A stretch of DNA of 32,487 nucleotides, from NCBI GenBank assembly GCA_021787735.1, contig JAJYLL010000052.1, forward strand, positions 1-32,487, read 5' to 3'. The stretch comes from Acidobacteriota bacterium. Lineage in GTDB: Bacteria; Acidobacteriota; Terriglobia; UBA7540. Under the pieces are notes generated by a model. It saw nothing but the letters and a program-made list of their open reading frames with translations. It was not told the DNA's origin and searched no databases. The translations under genes and the position numbers were made by a program. Below are positions 7,222-15,531 of the stretch, piece after piece (the stretch's first letter is position 1; every line of letters begins with the position of its first letter).

Positions 7222-8607
7222 ATGAACCGTCGGCATTTTCTCAGGAATCTGAGCGCTGGCCTGGGCGCAGCAGGGATCGCGGCATCATCAGGGCTTGGCT
7301 CTTCCCTGCCCGATGCTGAGTCTGCCTCAACGAAATCACGCCCCAACTTTGTGTTTCTGATCTCCGATGACCAGAGTTACTCGGGCATGGGTTGCAACGG
7401 AAACCCTGCCGTCCACACGCCGAATATCGACCGTCTGGCACGTGAAGGATTGCGCTTTGAACGTTGTTTCGCGGCGTCACCTTCATGCAGCCCCAGTCGT
7501 TCCGCGATTCTGACCGGTGAGTCTCCTCACGAGACCGGAACCTCCCGATTTCGGTCCCCAATGCCCGCCGCGCAGAAGACCATCCTGGAATACCTGAAGC
7601 CGGCCAGTTACTACACGGCCGCTTTTAAAAAGGTCCACCAGGGAACTGAGTTCTGGAGTCGCTGGGACTTCAAAGGTCTCCATAAACCCATCCGTTCGTT
7701 TTTCGAGGCTCGGCCGAAGGACCGCCCGTTTTATTTGCACATAGGCTACCACGACCCGCATCGACCGTATTTGCCGGGCGAGCGCTATCCGGAAAAGAAC
7801 CCGCGGTCATCAATTAACGTTCCGGGATTTCTGCCGGATACTCCGGGCGTGCGAAAAGACATCGCACACTATTACGAAGCCATCGAGCGGCTGGACGTGA
7901 ACGTGGGCAAGCTCCTGAAGCTTCTCGATGAAAACGATCTGGTGGAAAATACACTGGTCATTTTCACCAGCGACCAGGGAATGTCATTCGCGGGAGCCAA
8001 AGGCACGTTGTACGATTCCGGGCTCCATGTTCCCATGATTGCTCGCTGGCCGGGCAAGATCAAGCCAGGCCGCGTGTCATCTGATCTGGTTTCACTGATC
8101 GACCTGGCGCCAACATGGTTAGAAGCCGCAGGACTACGAGTGCCGAGGGTAATGGACGGCAAAAGCTTCCTTCCTCTGCTACTAGGCAGGCACTTCCAGC
8201 CCCGCGAGGCTATCTACGCCGAGCGGAATTTTCACACTCATCTGGACCTGATCCGCTGCGTGCGCACCAATCGATACAAATTGATCCAAAACTATATGCC
8301 CGAGATTCCCTACCTGCCGCTCAGCGACATCGGGCGTTCCCCAAGCTGGCATTCCATCGAACATCTTGCCCACGAGGGGAAGCTTTCGCCAGCGCTTTAT
8401 CAACGCTATTTTGGAAGGCCTCGCCCGCATGAGGAGTTTTACGATTTACAATCGGATCCGGATGAATTGGAGAATCTTGCCGGCGATCCGAAGTACAAGA
8501 CAGAGCTGCTACATTTGCAAGAGCTGCTCAGCAGGTGGATGATTAAGACGCATGACTTTCTGCCTCCGCCTCTCCAGATGCCCGATCTGGATCTTTTGAT
8601 GGAGTGA
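7222..8607 (+). CDS. Tat-exported sulfatase, N-sulfoglucosamine sulfohydrolase-like
   Basis: The 461-residue member of the sulfatase/alkaline phosphatase superfamily is predicted to hydrolyse sulfate groups from a sugar or glycan. It starts with a twin-arginine signal (NRRHFLRNL, then an Ala/Gly-rich core to about 28). Metal ligands D49-D50 lie in ISDDQ. The C-S-P-S-R box at 89-93 makes C89 the residue expected to become formylglycine. HDPH (177-180) and SDQG (250-253) follow, and a C-terminal FYDLQSDPDELENLAGDP segment is typical of the family. SDQG replaces the common SDHG/SDNG. At 461 residues it is slightly shorter than human-type sulfamidases, with a compact region around 105-165. ATG 7222 follows GGGAG. 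No formylglycine-generating enzyme is in the window. The substrate is inferred only. Confidence 0.87.
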   Translation: MNRRHFLRNLSAGLGAAGIAASSGLGSSLPDAESASTKSRPNFVFLISDDQSYSGMGCNGNPAVHTPNIDRLAREGLRFERCFAASPSCSPSRSAILTGESPHETGTSRFRSPMPAAQKTILEYLKPASYYTAAFKKVHQGTEFWSRWDFKGLHKPIRSFFEARPKDRPFYLHIGYHDPHRPYLPGERYPEKNPRSSINVPGFLPDTPGVRKDIAHYYEAIERLDVNVGKLLKLLDENDLVENTLVIFTSDQGMSFAGAKGTLYDSGLHVPMIARWPGKIKPGRVSSDLVSLIDLAPTWLEAAGLRVPRVMDGKSFLPLLLGRHFQPREAIYAERNFHTHLDLIRCVRTNRYKLIQNYMPEIPYLPLSDIGRSPSWHSIEHLAHEGKLSPALYQRYFGRPRPHEEFYDLQSDPDELENLAGDPKYKTELLHLQELLSRWMIKTHDFLPPPLQMPDLDLLME

Positions 8608-8779
8608 AGGGTGCCGACGTCCGATTGTTCATCTGAGATAAGAACGTGCGTTCTCGTGGACTTCGGGTACAATCATCGCTCGGAGGGAGCGGCAAGATCG
8701 GGACATGGTTATGTGCAACGGAAGGCAGAGTCACCAAACCGCAGTGCCCTGGAGAGCAAGGCATGGTGGAACATTGCCG

Positions 8780-8802
8780 GGGCCATTTAATTTTTCTGGC
8801 CC
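8780..8802 (+). other. small hairpin between the sulfatase and MBL genes
   Basis: GGGCCA (8780-8785) pairs with TGGCCC (8797-8802) around an 11-nt T-rich loop. It lies about 170 nt after the sulfatase stop, with no T-run behind it, so it is a weak terminator candidate at best. Confidence 0.25.
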
Positions 8803-8883
8803 TTCAATGCAACGTATGAATTTGAAATAAATCAATCGTCCGACGACGTTTTGCGGGGTTCTATTTCACCTTATGGAGGGGCG

Positions 8884-9831
8884 ATGGAACTATATCCCAA
8901 GGTTTATCAGATCCAATCACTCTACGGCGGCCGAAACCTTTTTCAGTATCTGTTTGTCGGTGACAATGTTGTATTAGCGGATACCGGGACCGCCTCGACA
9001 CCCGAAACAACTATTTTCCCCTTCTTTGACAAGGTGAAGCTGAAGCCTCAGCAGTTGATGCTTGCCGTAACGACGCATGCCGATCTCGACCACCAAGGCG
9101 GCAATGACGCCATCAAGCGGATTTCGCCCGGAACAATGCTCAGTTGTGGAGAGGCCGACCGCGAACTGGTGGAAAATCCCGAGTCGCTTTACGGCCAGCG
9201 GTACAACTTCCTCAAAGATGATCACGACGTGGGATTTGAGGGTGATCCTTCGCCTGACGCGGGGCGGCACCGGTACATGGACGTGACCTTCACCGGCGGA
9301 GAGCGAATCCATCTAGGCGAGAACTGGTGGTTGGAAGTGCTTCACGTTCCCGGGCATTCGCAGGGCCATCTGGCCCTCTACGATCCAGTATTCGGAGCGC
9401 TGTTTGCGGGGGATGCCGTACAGGGGCGTGGCTGCCCTAAAGCCACCGGAGAGATGGGCATCCCGGTCACCTACTATCACGTGGACACTTATCTTTCGAC
9501 GATCCGCCACTTCGAACGCCTGCCCCTCAGCGTCCTCTACACCGGCCACTGGCCGGTGATGAGGGGAGAAGAAATCCAGGACTTCTTTTCTGAATCGCGC
9601 CACACCGTGGAATTTGTGGACCGCGTGATCCTGCGAAGACTGCAGAAACACCCCTCCGGGCTGACAATGAAAGAACTGATCAATGAGGTGGCCGAAGCAG
9701 TAGGCGATTGGCCTGACGACGGCGTCTTCCTTGCCATGTTCCCGATCAAGGGCCATATGGACCGTCTGGTGCAGCAGGGCAAAGCAAAGCTGGAGGTCGG
9801 CAGCCGCCCGGCAAAATGGGTCATTGCATAA
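8884..9831 (+). CDS. metallo-beta-lactamase-fold hydrolase
   Basis: The 315-residue protein has the MBL fold. Its metal motif is HADLDH (65-70), where the usual second histidine of HxHxDH is an aspartate. Further ligands are likely H158 in VPGHSQGHLALYD, D177 in FAGDAVQG and H222 in YTGHWP. The C-terminal 245-315 is helical and resembles the winged-helix tail of LACTB2-like hydrolases. The frame opens at 8851, but ATG 8884 is preceded by GGAGGGG at 4-nt spacing and is preferred. The Asp substitution is seen in quorum-lactonase-like and other MBL subgroups. The substrate is unknown; hydrolysis of a thioester, lactone or phosphodiester are all possible. Convergent to the aldo/keto reductase gene 40 nt downstream. 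Confidence 0.85.
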   Translation: MELYPKVYQIQSLYGGRNLFQYLFVGDNVVLADTGTASTPETTIFPFFDKVKLKPQQLMLAVTTHADLDHQGGNDAIKRISPGTMLSCGEADRELVENPESLYGQRYNFLKDDHDVGFEGDPSPDAGRHRYMDVTFTGGERIHLGENWWLEVLHVPGHSQGHLALYDPVFGALFAGDAVQGRGCPKATGEMGIPVTYYHVDTYLSTIRHFERLPLSVLYTGHWPVMRGEEIQDFFSESRHTVEFVDRVILRRLQKHPSGLTMKELINEVAEAVGDWPDDGVFLAMFPIKGHMDRLVQQGKAKLEVGSRPAKWVIA

Positions 9832-9871
9832 GGCTCGAAGACAGTTTGTGGAGCGCCGCGACAGCCGGCGT

Positions 9872-10843
9872 TCACCGGTTGTATTTTGGCGTTACTCCCC
9901 GCAAACGTCTCCAGACGTCATCGCACTTTTCAAGCACGTCGCTTGAAAGGCGAGGGCCCTCGCACGCTTTCAAGTTTTCTTCCAGTTGCTCCAGACGCGA
10001 AGCACCCAGGATGACGGAATCAACCTGCTCCCGGCTCAGCACCCACTGCAGAGCCAGCTCCACAAGCGTCTTCCCCGCATCGCGCGCGACCGCCTTGAGT
10101 TCTTCCACAGCGGCAAAATCATCGTCGTGCCAGTAACGATCCAGATACATCTTGTTTCCATCAAAACGAGAACCCGCCACCGGATTGCCTGCCGGCGATT
10201 GCTTACCCGTCAGCAACCCGCCCGCGAGCGGATTGTAAGGCACCACGGCCACACCGTACCGCCTGCAGAACGGCAAGTATTCATCTTCGATAGCGCGGGC
10301 CAGCAGGTTATACATGGGCTGCGAAATGAACGGCGGCTTGTATCCGCTCTCGTTTGAGATGCAATGAATTTCCGCGACCTGCCACGCAGCGTAGTTTGAA
10401 ACTGCCGGGCATCTCACCTTCCCTGCCTTGACCAGTTCGTCCATGGCCGCAAGCGTTTCTTCAACGGGCACATCGTAGTCAGGCTGATGCAGATAGTAGA
10501 GATCAACGTAGTCGGTCTGGAGGCGCTCCAGGCTGCGATCAATCGCTTTGTGGATGGCCGCGCGTGAAAGTCCAGACTCATCCGGGCTGTCACCCATCTT
10601 GCCGCGAACCTTGGTGGCCAGAACAACCCTGTCCCGGCGCCCCTTGAGCAAGTTCCCTACGATCGTTTCAGACAGCCCTTTGTTATAAACATTTGCGGTA
10701 TCGATGAAATTGACGCCGGCATCCAGACAGAGATCGATCAGTCGGCCCGCAACGGTCTGGTCTGTCTGCGAGCCAAAGGTCATGGTGCCAAAAGAAACGC
10801 GCGACACCTTCAAGCCGGTATTGGGCAGAGTGCGATAGTCCAT
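9872..10843 (-). CDS. aldo/keto reductase
   Basis: The 323-residue NADPH-dependent oxidoreductase of the AKR TIM-barrel family (YajO/Tas-like group) has the complete catalytic tetrad: D48 and Y53 in FIDTANVYNKG, K78 in VVLATKVRG, and H119 in LYYLHQPDYD. The C-terminal cofactor segment contains VILGASRLEQLEENLKA. The open frame extends to 10876, but ATG 10843 follows a perfect AGGAGG with 5-nt spacing, so the shorter start is chosen. It lies downstream of a second aldo/keto reductase and of ypdA, all on the same strand, with 275 nt separating the two reductases. The physiological substrate is not evident; reactive aldehydes or sugars are typical. Confidence 0.9.
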   Translation of the reverse strand: MDYRTLPNTGLKVSRVSFGTMTFGSQTDQTVAGRLIDLCLDAGVNFIDTANVYNKGLSETIVGNLLKGRRDRVVLATKVRGKMGDSPDESGLSRAAIHKAIDRSLERLQTDYVDLYYLHQPDYDVPVEETLAAMDELVKAGKVRCPAVSNYAAWQVAEIHCISNESGYKPPFISQPMYNLLARAIEDEYLPFCRRYGVAVVPYNPLAGGLLTGKQSPAGNPVAGSRFDGNKMYLDRYWHDDDFAAVEELKAVARDAGKTLVELALQWVLSREQVDSVILGASRLEQLEENLKACEGPRLSSDVLEKCDDVWRRLRGVTPKYNR

Positions 10844-11118
10844 TCGACCTCCTGAAGTGCGGATAATTGTTTTCAAGCAAAAGAAACCGAGGCGTGCAGG
10901 GGACGCGCGGTTCCTGAATGTGAAAAATTGTGGCGGCCGCTAACTGAAGATAGCTTCCTGGCCCGTGACCAATATTCCACTTGAGACAACGCCGTCGCTT
11001 ATGTGGGTGCTTTGACAAGCTGCATATGGCTTACACAGCTATACGTCAATGCCTCGAACAGCGCCAGACAACAGACCACGCTCTTGCAGGAAAGGCTGAC
11101 CTGAATTTGCCGGCGCGC

Positions 11119-11991
11119 TTATGCCCTGACCTGCGAAATACGGCGAATCAAGTCATTTTGCTCGTCCATGTTTTCGGCGCCAATCGTCATGGCATCCAGA
11201 ACACCGAGTGACAGCGCGAAAGACAGGGCCTCATCCTGGCGGGTCCGCATATCGCCCTGGCCAAGGATCTTCATTCCCACAACGCCCTTGCCCGACTGCT
11301 TCATCTGGCGCAGTACACCGGTAACGGTGGCGGGATAGGCATCCATGTGCGAGCCGATCGGGTTGATTCTTGCAAGGTCCACATCCACCCATGGCGACGC
11401 GGCCGCAGCGCGCAGGGCGCCGATAGTATGACAGGAACAGCCGTGAGCGCGAATAGCTCCCTTCTCTTTCGCCTCCGAAAGCACATCCATGGTGCGGCGA
11501 AAACGCGTGGTCCAGTCGGGCTCGGTCATGTCGTGCATCAAAACGATGTCGATATAGTCGGTCTGCAGATCGCGCCGGAAGCGATCAATGTCGCGCCGCA
11601 TTCCTTCCGGATCGCGTGTATCAGATTTCGTAAGCACGGTAACCTTTTCCCGCGGCAGACGCTTGAGAGCGCGCGCCACGGCGGGATGCGACCCGTAAGC
11701 ATCGGCCGCATCAAAAAACCGCAGGCCGCGCTCGTAGCCGTGGACCAGCAGGTCCGAAAGCCCGTCTATTCCGAGGCGCGTCTGATGCGAGTGGCCCGCA
11801 TAACCGACCGTACCCGTGCCACACGCCAGACGGCTGGTTTGAATTCCGGTCTTGCCAAGCGTTATCGTATCTGCGGCACTGAAGGTTCTTGCCGGAGCAT
11901 CGAGAACGGCTGCGCCCGACAACCCACGGGATGCCAGCCACAATGCACCGACGCCACTTGCGGCCCGGGTGAAAAACTCACGTCGTTTCAT
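11119..11991 (-). CDS. exported aldo/keto reductase with Tat signal
   Basis: This 290-residue protein has an N-terminal twin-arginine-like signal (MKRREFFTRAASGVGALWLA), followed by an aldo/keto reductase barrel. Catalytic residues appear as D94 and Y99 in FFDAADAYGSH, K122 in VLTKSD, and H153 in VLMHD. It is shorter than the cytoplasmic reductase next door and looks like a member of the TAT-secreted aldo/keto reductase group common in soil bacteria. The frame opens at 12024, but the signal peptide begins at the ATG at 11991, preceded by a GGGGTGG stretch. How an exported reductase obtains NADPH is unclear; folding with cofactor before Tat export is one possibility. Confidence 0.85.
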   Translation of the reverse strand: MKRREFFTRAASGVGALWLASRGLSGAAVLDAPARTFSAADTITLGKTGIQTSRLACGTGTVGYAGHSHQTRLGIDGLSDLLVHGYERGLRFFDAADAYGSHPAVARALKRLPREKVTVLTKSDTRDPEGMRRDIDRFRRDLQTDYIDIVLMHDMTEPDWTTRFRRTMDVLSEAKEKGAIRAHGCSCHTIGALRAAAASPWVDVDLARINPIGSHMDAYPATVTGVLRQMKQSGKGVVGMKILGQGDMRTRQDEALSFALSLGVLDAMTIGAENMDEQNDLIRRISQVRA

Positions 11992-12118
11992 GGAACCACC
12001 CCACAGGCCAAAATTGAGAAACACTTTTCCCGGCTTCTCTCAACTCTATCAATGAAGGTCATCGTTTGCAAACCGGAGGTGTGCAACTGAAAGCCTCGGC
12101 CACACCTCACGAATAAGA

Positions 12119-12139
12119 GTCGCCGCCTGCGGAAGCGAC
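12119..12139 (-). terminator. candidate terminator downstream of ypdA
   Basis: On the minus strand, GTCGC-tt-CCGC-ag-GCGG-CGAC forms a GC-rich stem with a 2-nt bulge and a very small loop, followed by TCTTATTCGT. It begins about 48 nt past the ypdA stop. The following sequence is only moderately T-rich. Confidence 0.4.
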
Positions 12140-12186
12140 CCGGTCCACACTTCCAGGTCCTGTGCTGTGGTTCTCTTGCCAGGGTC

Positions 12187-13221
12187 TCAGTCCACCAGTT
12201 CAGTCCGAGTTTCTTCCTTTGGCCTTGGAGGACGAATGCCCAGATGCTTCTGGATGTCCGTTATGATCTGTTTGCCGTGAAAGCGTCCGTTTTCAATAAA
12301 AATCTCGTTAGTGTGGCGCCCGGAAATGACGACTCCGGCAAGATAAATTCCCGGGACGTTGCTTTCGCGAGTCTTCGTGTTGCAACTAGGGCGTGAAGTC
12401 CTGGAATCAACCTCGATGCCGACCCGATGCAGAAAATCGAAGTCAGGGTGGTAGCCGGTCAAGGCGTAAACAAAGTCGTTTTCAATACGGATCCGCTCAC
12501 CCTGCGTGGCCTCGATCCACACGGCATCCTGCGTGATCTCCTTAACCCGGCTCTCCATATACGCACGGATGGAACCTTCCTTGATACGGTTCTCGATATC
12601 CGGGCGAATCCAGTATTTGATGTGCCGGCTGAGTTCAGGCTCGCAGTGGACAATGGTGACCTCGGCCCCGTGGCGGAACAGGTCGAGAGCCGCAATCGCC
12701 GCTGAATTTGCTCCGCCAACCACCACCACTTTTCTCTGATAGGAGGCGTGAGCATCGCCATAGTAGTGCGAGACTTTAGGCAGTTCTTCCCCCGGCACGC
12801 CAATCAGGTTCGCGATGTCGTAATAGCCGGTGGCGATGATCACCTTCTGGGCACGGTAGCATTTTTGTTCGCCATCCGATGCACTGGCGTGGATTTCAAA
12901 GTTCCCGTCTGAACCGATGACGCCCACCACGCGCTCCTGAAAGTGCACGGGAACGTGATAAAACTCGGTAACCCCGCGATAATACTCGAGCGCTTCGGCG
13001 CGGGTAGGCTTCAAGTTCACACTGGTGAACGGAATGTCGCCGATCTCCAGGCGCTCGCGCGTGGTAAAAAAGGTCATCCCCGGCGGATAACTGAAAATTG
13101 AATTGACCAGACATCCTTTCTCAACTACCAGAACGCTGAAGTTACTTTTTATCGCTTCAATCGCACAAGCCAGGCCTGTCGGTCCCGCTCCTACTACAAG
13201 AACATCCAGCACATCTTCCAT
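12187..13221 (-). CDS. ypdA: YpdA-family FAD-dependent (bacillithiol) disulfide reductase
   Basis: The 344-residue flavoprotein belongs to the YpdA family. YpdA reduces bacillithiol disulfide with NADPH in Firmicutes and is found in other thiol-using bacteria. The FAD-binding GAGPTGLACA (11-20) and the NADPH-binding VVVGGANSAA (166-175) Rossmann motifs are clear. A C-terminal FAD segment has GIYLAGVVISGRHTNEIFIENGR-like sequence. No CxxC redox pair lies between the two nucleotide-binding domains, which separates it from thioredoxin reductase. The start is the ATG at 13221, with AAGGAAA somewhat far upstream. A gamma-glutamylcyclotransferase-like gene ends 50 nt upstream, making a plausible thiol-metabolism pair. 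Bacillithiol biosynthesis genes are not in the window, so the actual thiol is an inference. Confidence 0.85.
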   Translation of the reverse strand: MEDVLDVLVVGAGPTGLACAIEAIKSNFSVLVVEKGCLVNSIFSYPPGMTFFTTRERLEIGDIPFTSVNLKPTRAEALEYYRGVTEFYHVPVHFQERVVGVIGSDGNFEIHASASDGEQKCYRAQKVIIATGYYDIANLIGVPGEELPKVSHYYGDAHASYQRKVVVVGGANSAAIAALDLFRHGAEVTIVHCEPELSRHIKYWIRPDIENRIKEGSIRAYMESRVKEITQDAVWIEATQGERIRIENDFVYALTGYHPDFDFLHRVGIEVDSRTSRPSCNTKTRESNVPGIYLAGVVISGRHTNEIFIENGRFHGKQIITDIQKHLGIRPPRPKEETRTELVD

Positions 13222-13271
13222 TCGTCATTTTCCTTTCCTCACAAAGCTTGCCGCTTAGTCCTCGAAATTGT

Positions 13272-13715
13272 TTAGAAGCGGCCGTGCTCCGTTCGACGCC
13301 CACCGTAGTCCCCCGCCAGAATGTGCCGTCCGGAGGCGCGAGCACGCCGCAACCAGTAAATCCAAGCGCGAATTTCCCACCCACTGTCCAGAGTAACGAT
13401 TGTTTCCTTCCGCACGAACTCATTGAATTCCGGTTTTAAAGGATCGACTTCCCTATACCGATCAAGGACCTTGAAGGCCATCGCGCGTGGGGAAGCCGGT
13501 AAACCTCGCCGGAAACAAATTCCCCCTCGTTCGCATTCTCAACCGCCCCGGAATATTTGCCGAGATCGAAGAGCCGGCCACGAACATGCCTTCCGGCTAA
13601 GCAGCCGGGCGTGCAACCTTTGCAGTATTTGGTGGGAAGGAAATCCTTTGCGCAAAGTACCGTATACGAAAAGCAGCGCGCCGGATGCAGCGTCCTGCCT
13701 GTCTTCGCAATCCAT
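13272..13715 (-). pseudogene. gamma-glutamylcyclotransferase-like (AIG2/GGCT) gene with two compensating frameshifts
   Basis: Read in one piece, the 444-nt span would encode a 147-residue GGCT-fold protein. The ATG at 13715 follows GGAG and opens a frame with LLFVYGTLRKGFPSHQ, the family's substrate-binding YGTLR motif. Near 13586-13605 the similarity moves to a second frame (HVRGRLFDLGKYSGAV ... GEVYRLPHA). Near 13482-13495 it returns to the first frame (MAFKVLDRYREVDP ... HGRF, stop at 13274-13272). The shifts are +1 and -1, so the overall length stays divisible by three. The acidic position normally in LDxYEG reads LDRYREVD, so the catalytic glutamate may also be displaced. Either the gene is decaying or the assembly has two indels. 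It is flanked by parB and ypdA on the same strand. Confidence 0.75.
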
Positions 13716-13874
13716 TTTGACCTGCTCCGGGCTCTCGCAGGCGACCGTGCCGGGCCAAACGGACCGTCCCACCCTCTCAATGGAAGGCCGGCATAATGCC
13801 GCCTCCCACTCACGGAACCGGCAAGGCGGATTAAAGGCCCATCCAGTCGCGCCGGGATGTGGTCGGCAAGCCGG

Positions 13875-14699
13875 TCAGACTTCCTTCTCGAGTTCTTCCA
13901 GGACGCGGCGCAAGGTAGCAATGACATGCTCGCGGGGCACATTGCCTCTTTTGAATTGCAGCGTCAGCTTGAAATCCTTGGTCGGCGGGACGTAGCTGAA
14001 CGATCCGTTGCGAGGCTTGTTTCCGTGGTTGCGCTCCTCGCGGGCCTCGTCGCGATTCAGGGTCCCCTGGGCAAAGCGCCGGATGACGTCGCGCATTCTC
14101 GCCTCAGTCGGTTGGCGGGCCACCTGGAGAAGCTGTGACTTGGAAACCACCCCGCCTTCAATGCACACCGCCTTGATATCGTCGGGGATAATGCGCAGGG
14201 TGAGCAGTTCAGTGACCGAGGTGCGCGATTTCCCGATCTTCCTGGAAATCTCCTCATGCGTCAGTCCGAAGCGGTCGCCGAGCGCCTGCACACCGTCAGC
14301 CTCTTCAAATGGTGTGAGGTCTTTCCGCTGGATATTTTCAATCAGCGCCAGTTCGAGCGTCTCGCCATCGTCAACATTCTTTTCGATGCACGGTACCTCT
14401 GCAAGGCCAGCCATACGCGCCGCATAGTAGCGCCTCTCACCGGAGATAATCAGATACTTGCCCGATTCAGGGTTCTTGCGGACCAGCAAGGGCTCAAGGA
14501 CCCCTTTTTGGCGGACCGATTCCGCCAGTCCTGTCAAATCTCCGCGTTCCTTCCGCGGCTGGTCGGCATAGGGCTGGATATCCTCCGTGGCGATCATGCG
14601 CCCGATCGCCGCTCCGCTCCGCGAAATGATATCCTCGACGTAATGCGCGCTGTGGCGCATCTGGATCGCTAGCGGTAATCCCGCACGTCTAACCGACAC
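13875..14699 (-). CDS. parB: ParB-family chromosome-partitioning protein
   Basis: The 274-residue ParB/Spo0J-type CTPase and parS-binding protein works with ParA in chromosome segregation. The ParB/Srx domain has the CTP-binding GERRYYAA at 87-94 and ALIENIQRKDL at 118-128. The central helix-turn-helix is GLTHEEISRKIGKSRTSVTE (145-164). The C-terminal dimerisation region ends LRRVLEELEKEV. The GTG at 14699 is chosen because AGGAGG precedes it by 9 nt. It overlaps the parA stop by 11 nt, suggesting coupling. ATG 14660 is an alternative. The usual N-terminal GKGLxALL motif, which stimulates ParA, is not recognisable. No parS-like 16-mer was seen in the window. Confidence 0.88.
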   Translation of the reverse strand: MSVRRAGLPLAIQMRHSAHYVEDIISRSGAAIGRMIATEDIQPYADQPRKERGDLTGLAESVRQKGVLEPLLVRKNPESGKYLIISGERRYYAARMAGLAEVPCIEKNVDDGETLELALIENIQRKDLTPFEEADGVQALGDRFGLTHEEISRKIGKSRTSVTELLTLRIIPDDIKAVCIEGGVVSKSQLLQVARQPTEARMRDVIRRFAQGTLNRDEAREERNHGNKPRNGSFSYVPPTKDFKLTLQFKRGNVPREHVIATLRRVLEELEKEV

Positions 14700-15453
14700 G
14701 TTGCAGTACCTCCTTCGCAAGACTGGCGTACTCTTCTGCACCGGAAGATGTCGGAGCAAAGCTGAAGATCGTTTCCCGGTAGGCCGGGCTTTCTTCCAGC
14801 CGCACGTTCCTGGCAATCACCGTGTTAAACACTTTCGGTCCGAACACTTCCTGGACCTGCCTGTGAATGTCGCGCGCCAGGTTTGTCCGCTTATCGTAAA
14901 GCGTGATCAGGACTCCCAGCAACTGGAGGTCCGGGTTGGGCCGGGCTCGGATCCGTTCCAGCGTTTCCAGTAGGTCATCGGTGCCTTCCAGCGCGTAATA
15001 GGAGGCCTGGATAGGAACGATCAGGAACGTTGCGGCCACGAGCGCGTTCACGGTAATGATGCCGAGCGCCGGCGGCGTATCAATGACGATCATGTCAAAA
15101 TCGTCGCGGACAGCGGAAATTGCGTCTTTCAACCGGAAAGGGGCGTCAAACTGGCCAACCAACTGGGCCTCCAGCTTGGCAAGTGAAATGCGCGAAGGAA
15201 CAAGGGAGAGGTTCATCCACCGGGTGGGTTTCACAACGTCAGACAGTTTCCGGTTGCTCTCGGCAAGAACATCGTAGACAGAACCATCAACGTCTGCAGG
15301 ATTGATAAACGTTAGTGTGCTGTTGGCCTGAGGGTCCAGGTCGACCAGAAGGGTTCTCTGGTTATTGAGCGCCAACGCGGCGGCCAGATTGATTGCGGTT
15401 GTAGTTTTGCCAACCCCTCCCTTCTGGTTGGCAACAGCTATGACTCTTGCCAC
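14689..15453 (-). CDS. parA: ParA/Soj chromosome-partitioning ATPase
   Basis: The 254-residue deviant Walker-A ATPase forms nucleoid-bound gradients that move ParB-parS complexes. It has ANQKGGVGKTT (8-18) with the signature lysine K11 and catalytic K16, Walker A' LLVDLDPQANST (35-46), and Walker B-like MIVIDTPPALG in the middle. The short N-terminus places it with chromosomal ParA, not with HTH-bearing plasmid types. The frame opens at 15519, but conserved sequence begins at VARVIAVANQKGG. GTG 15453 with CGGAG 7 nt upstream is the likely start. It lies 78 nt after the BFN nuclease gene and overlaps parB. Confidence 0.92.
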   Translation of the reverse strand: MARVIAVANQKGGVGKTTTAINLAAALALNNQRTLLVDLDPQANSTLTFINPADVDGSVYDVLAESNRKLSDVVKPTRWMNLSLVPSRISLAKLEAQLVGQFDAPFRLKDAISAVRDDFDMIVIDTPPALGIITVNALVAATFLIVPIQASYYALEGTDDLLETLERIRARPNPDLQLLGVLITLYDKRTNLARDIHRQVQEVFGPKVFNTVIARNVRLEESPAYRETIFSFAPTSSGAEEYASLAKEVLQRVG

Positions 15454-15531
15454 TCCACAACTCCGGCTGACGCAGGTTGGAGTAATGACCGGCCGCTCCG
15501 CGGAGGATACGGCCATCACTGCCTTCAGTTG

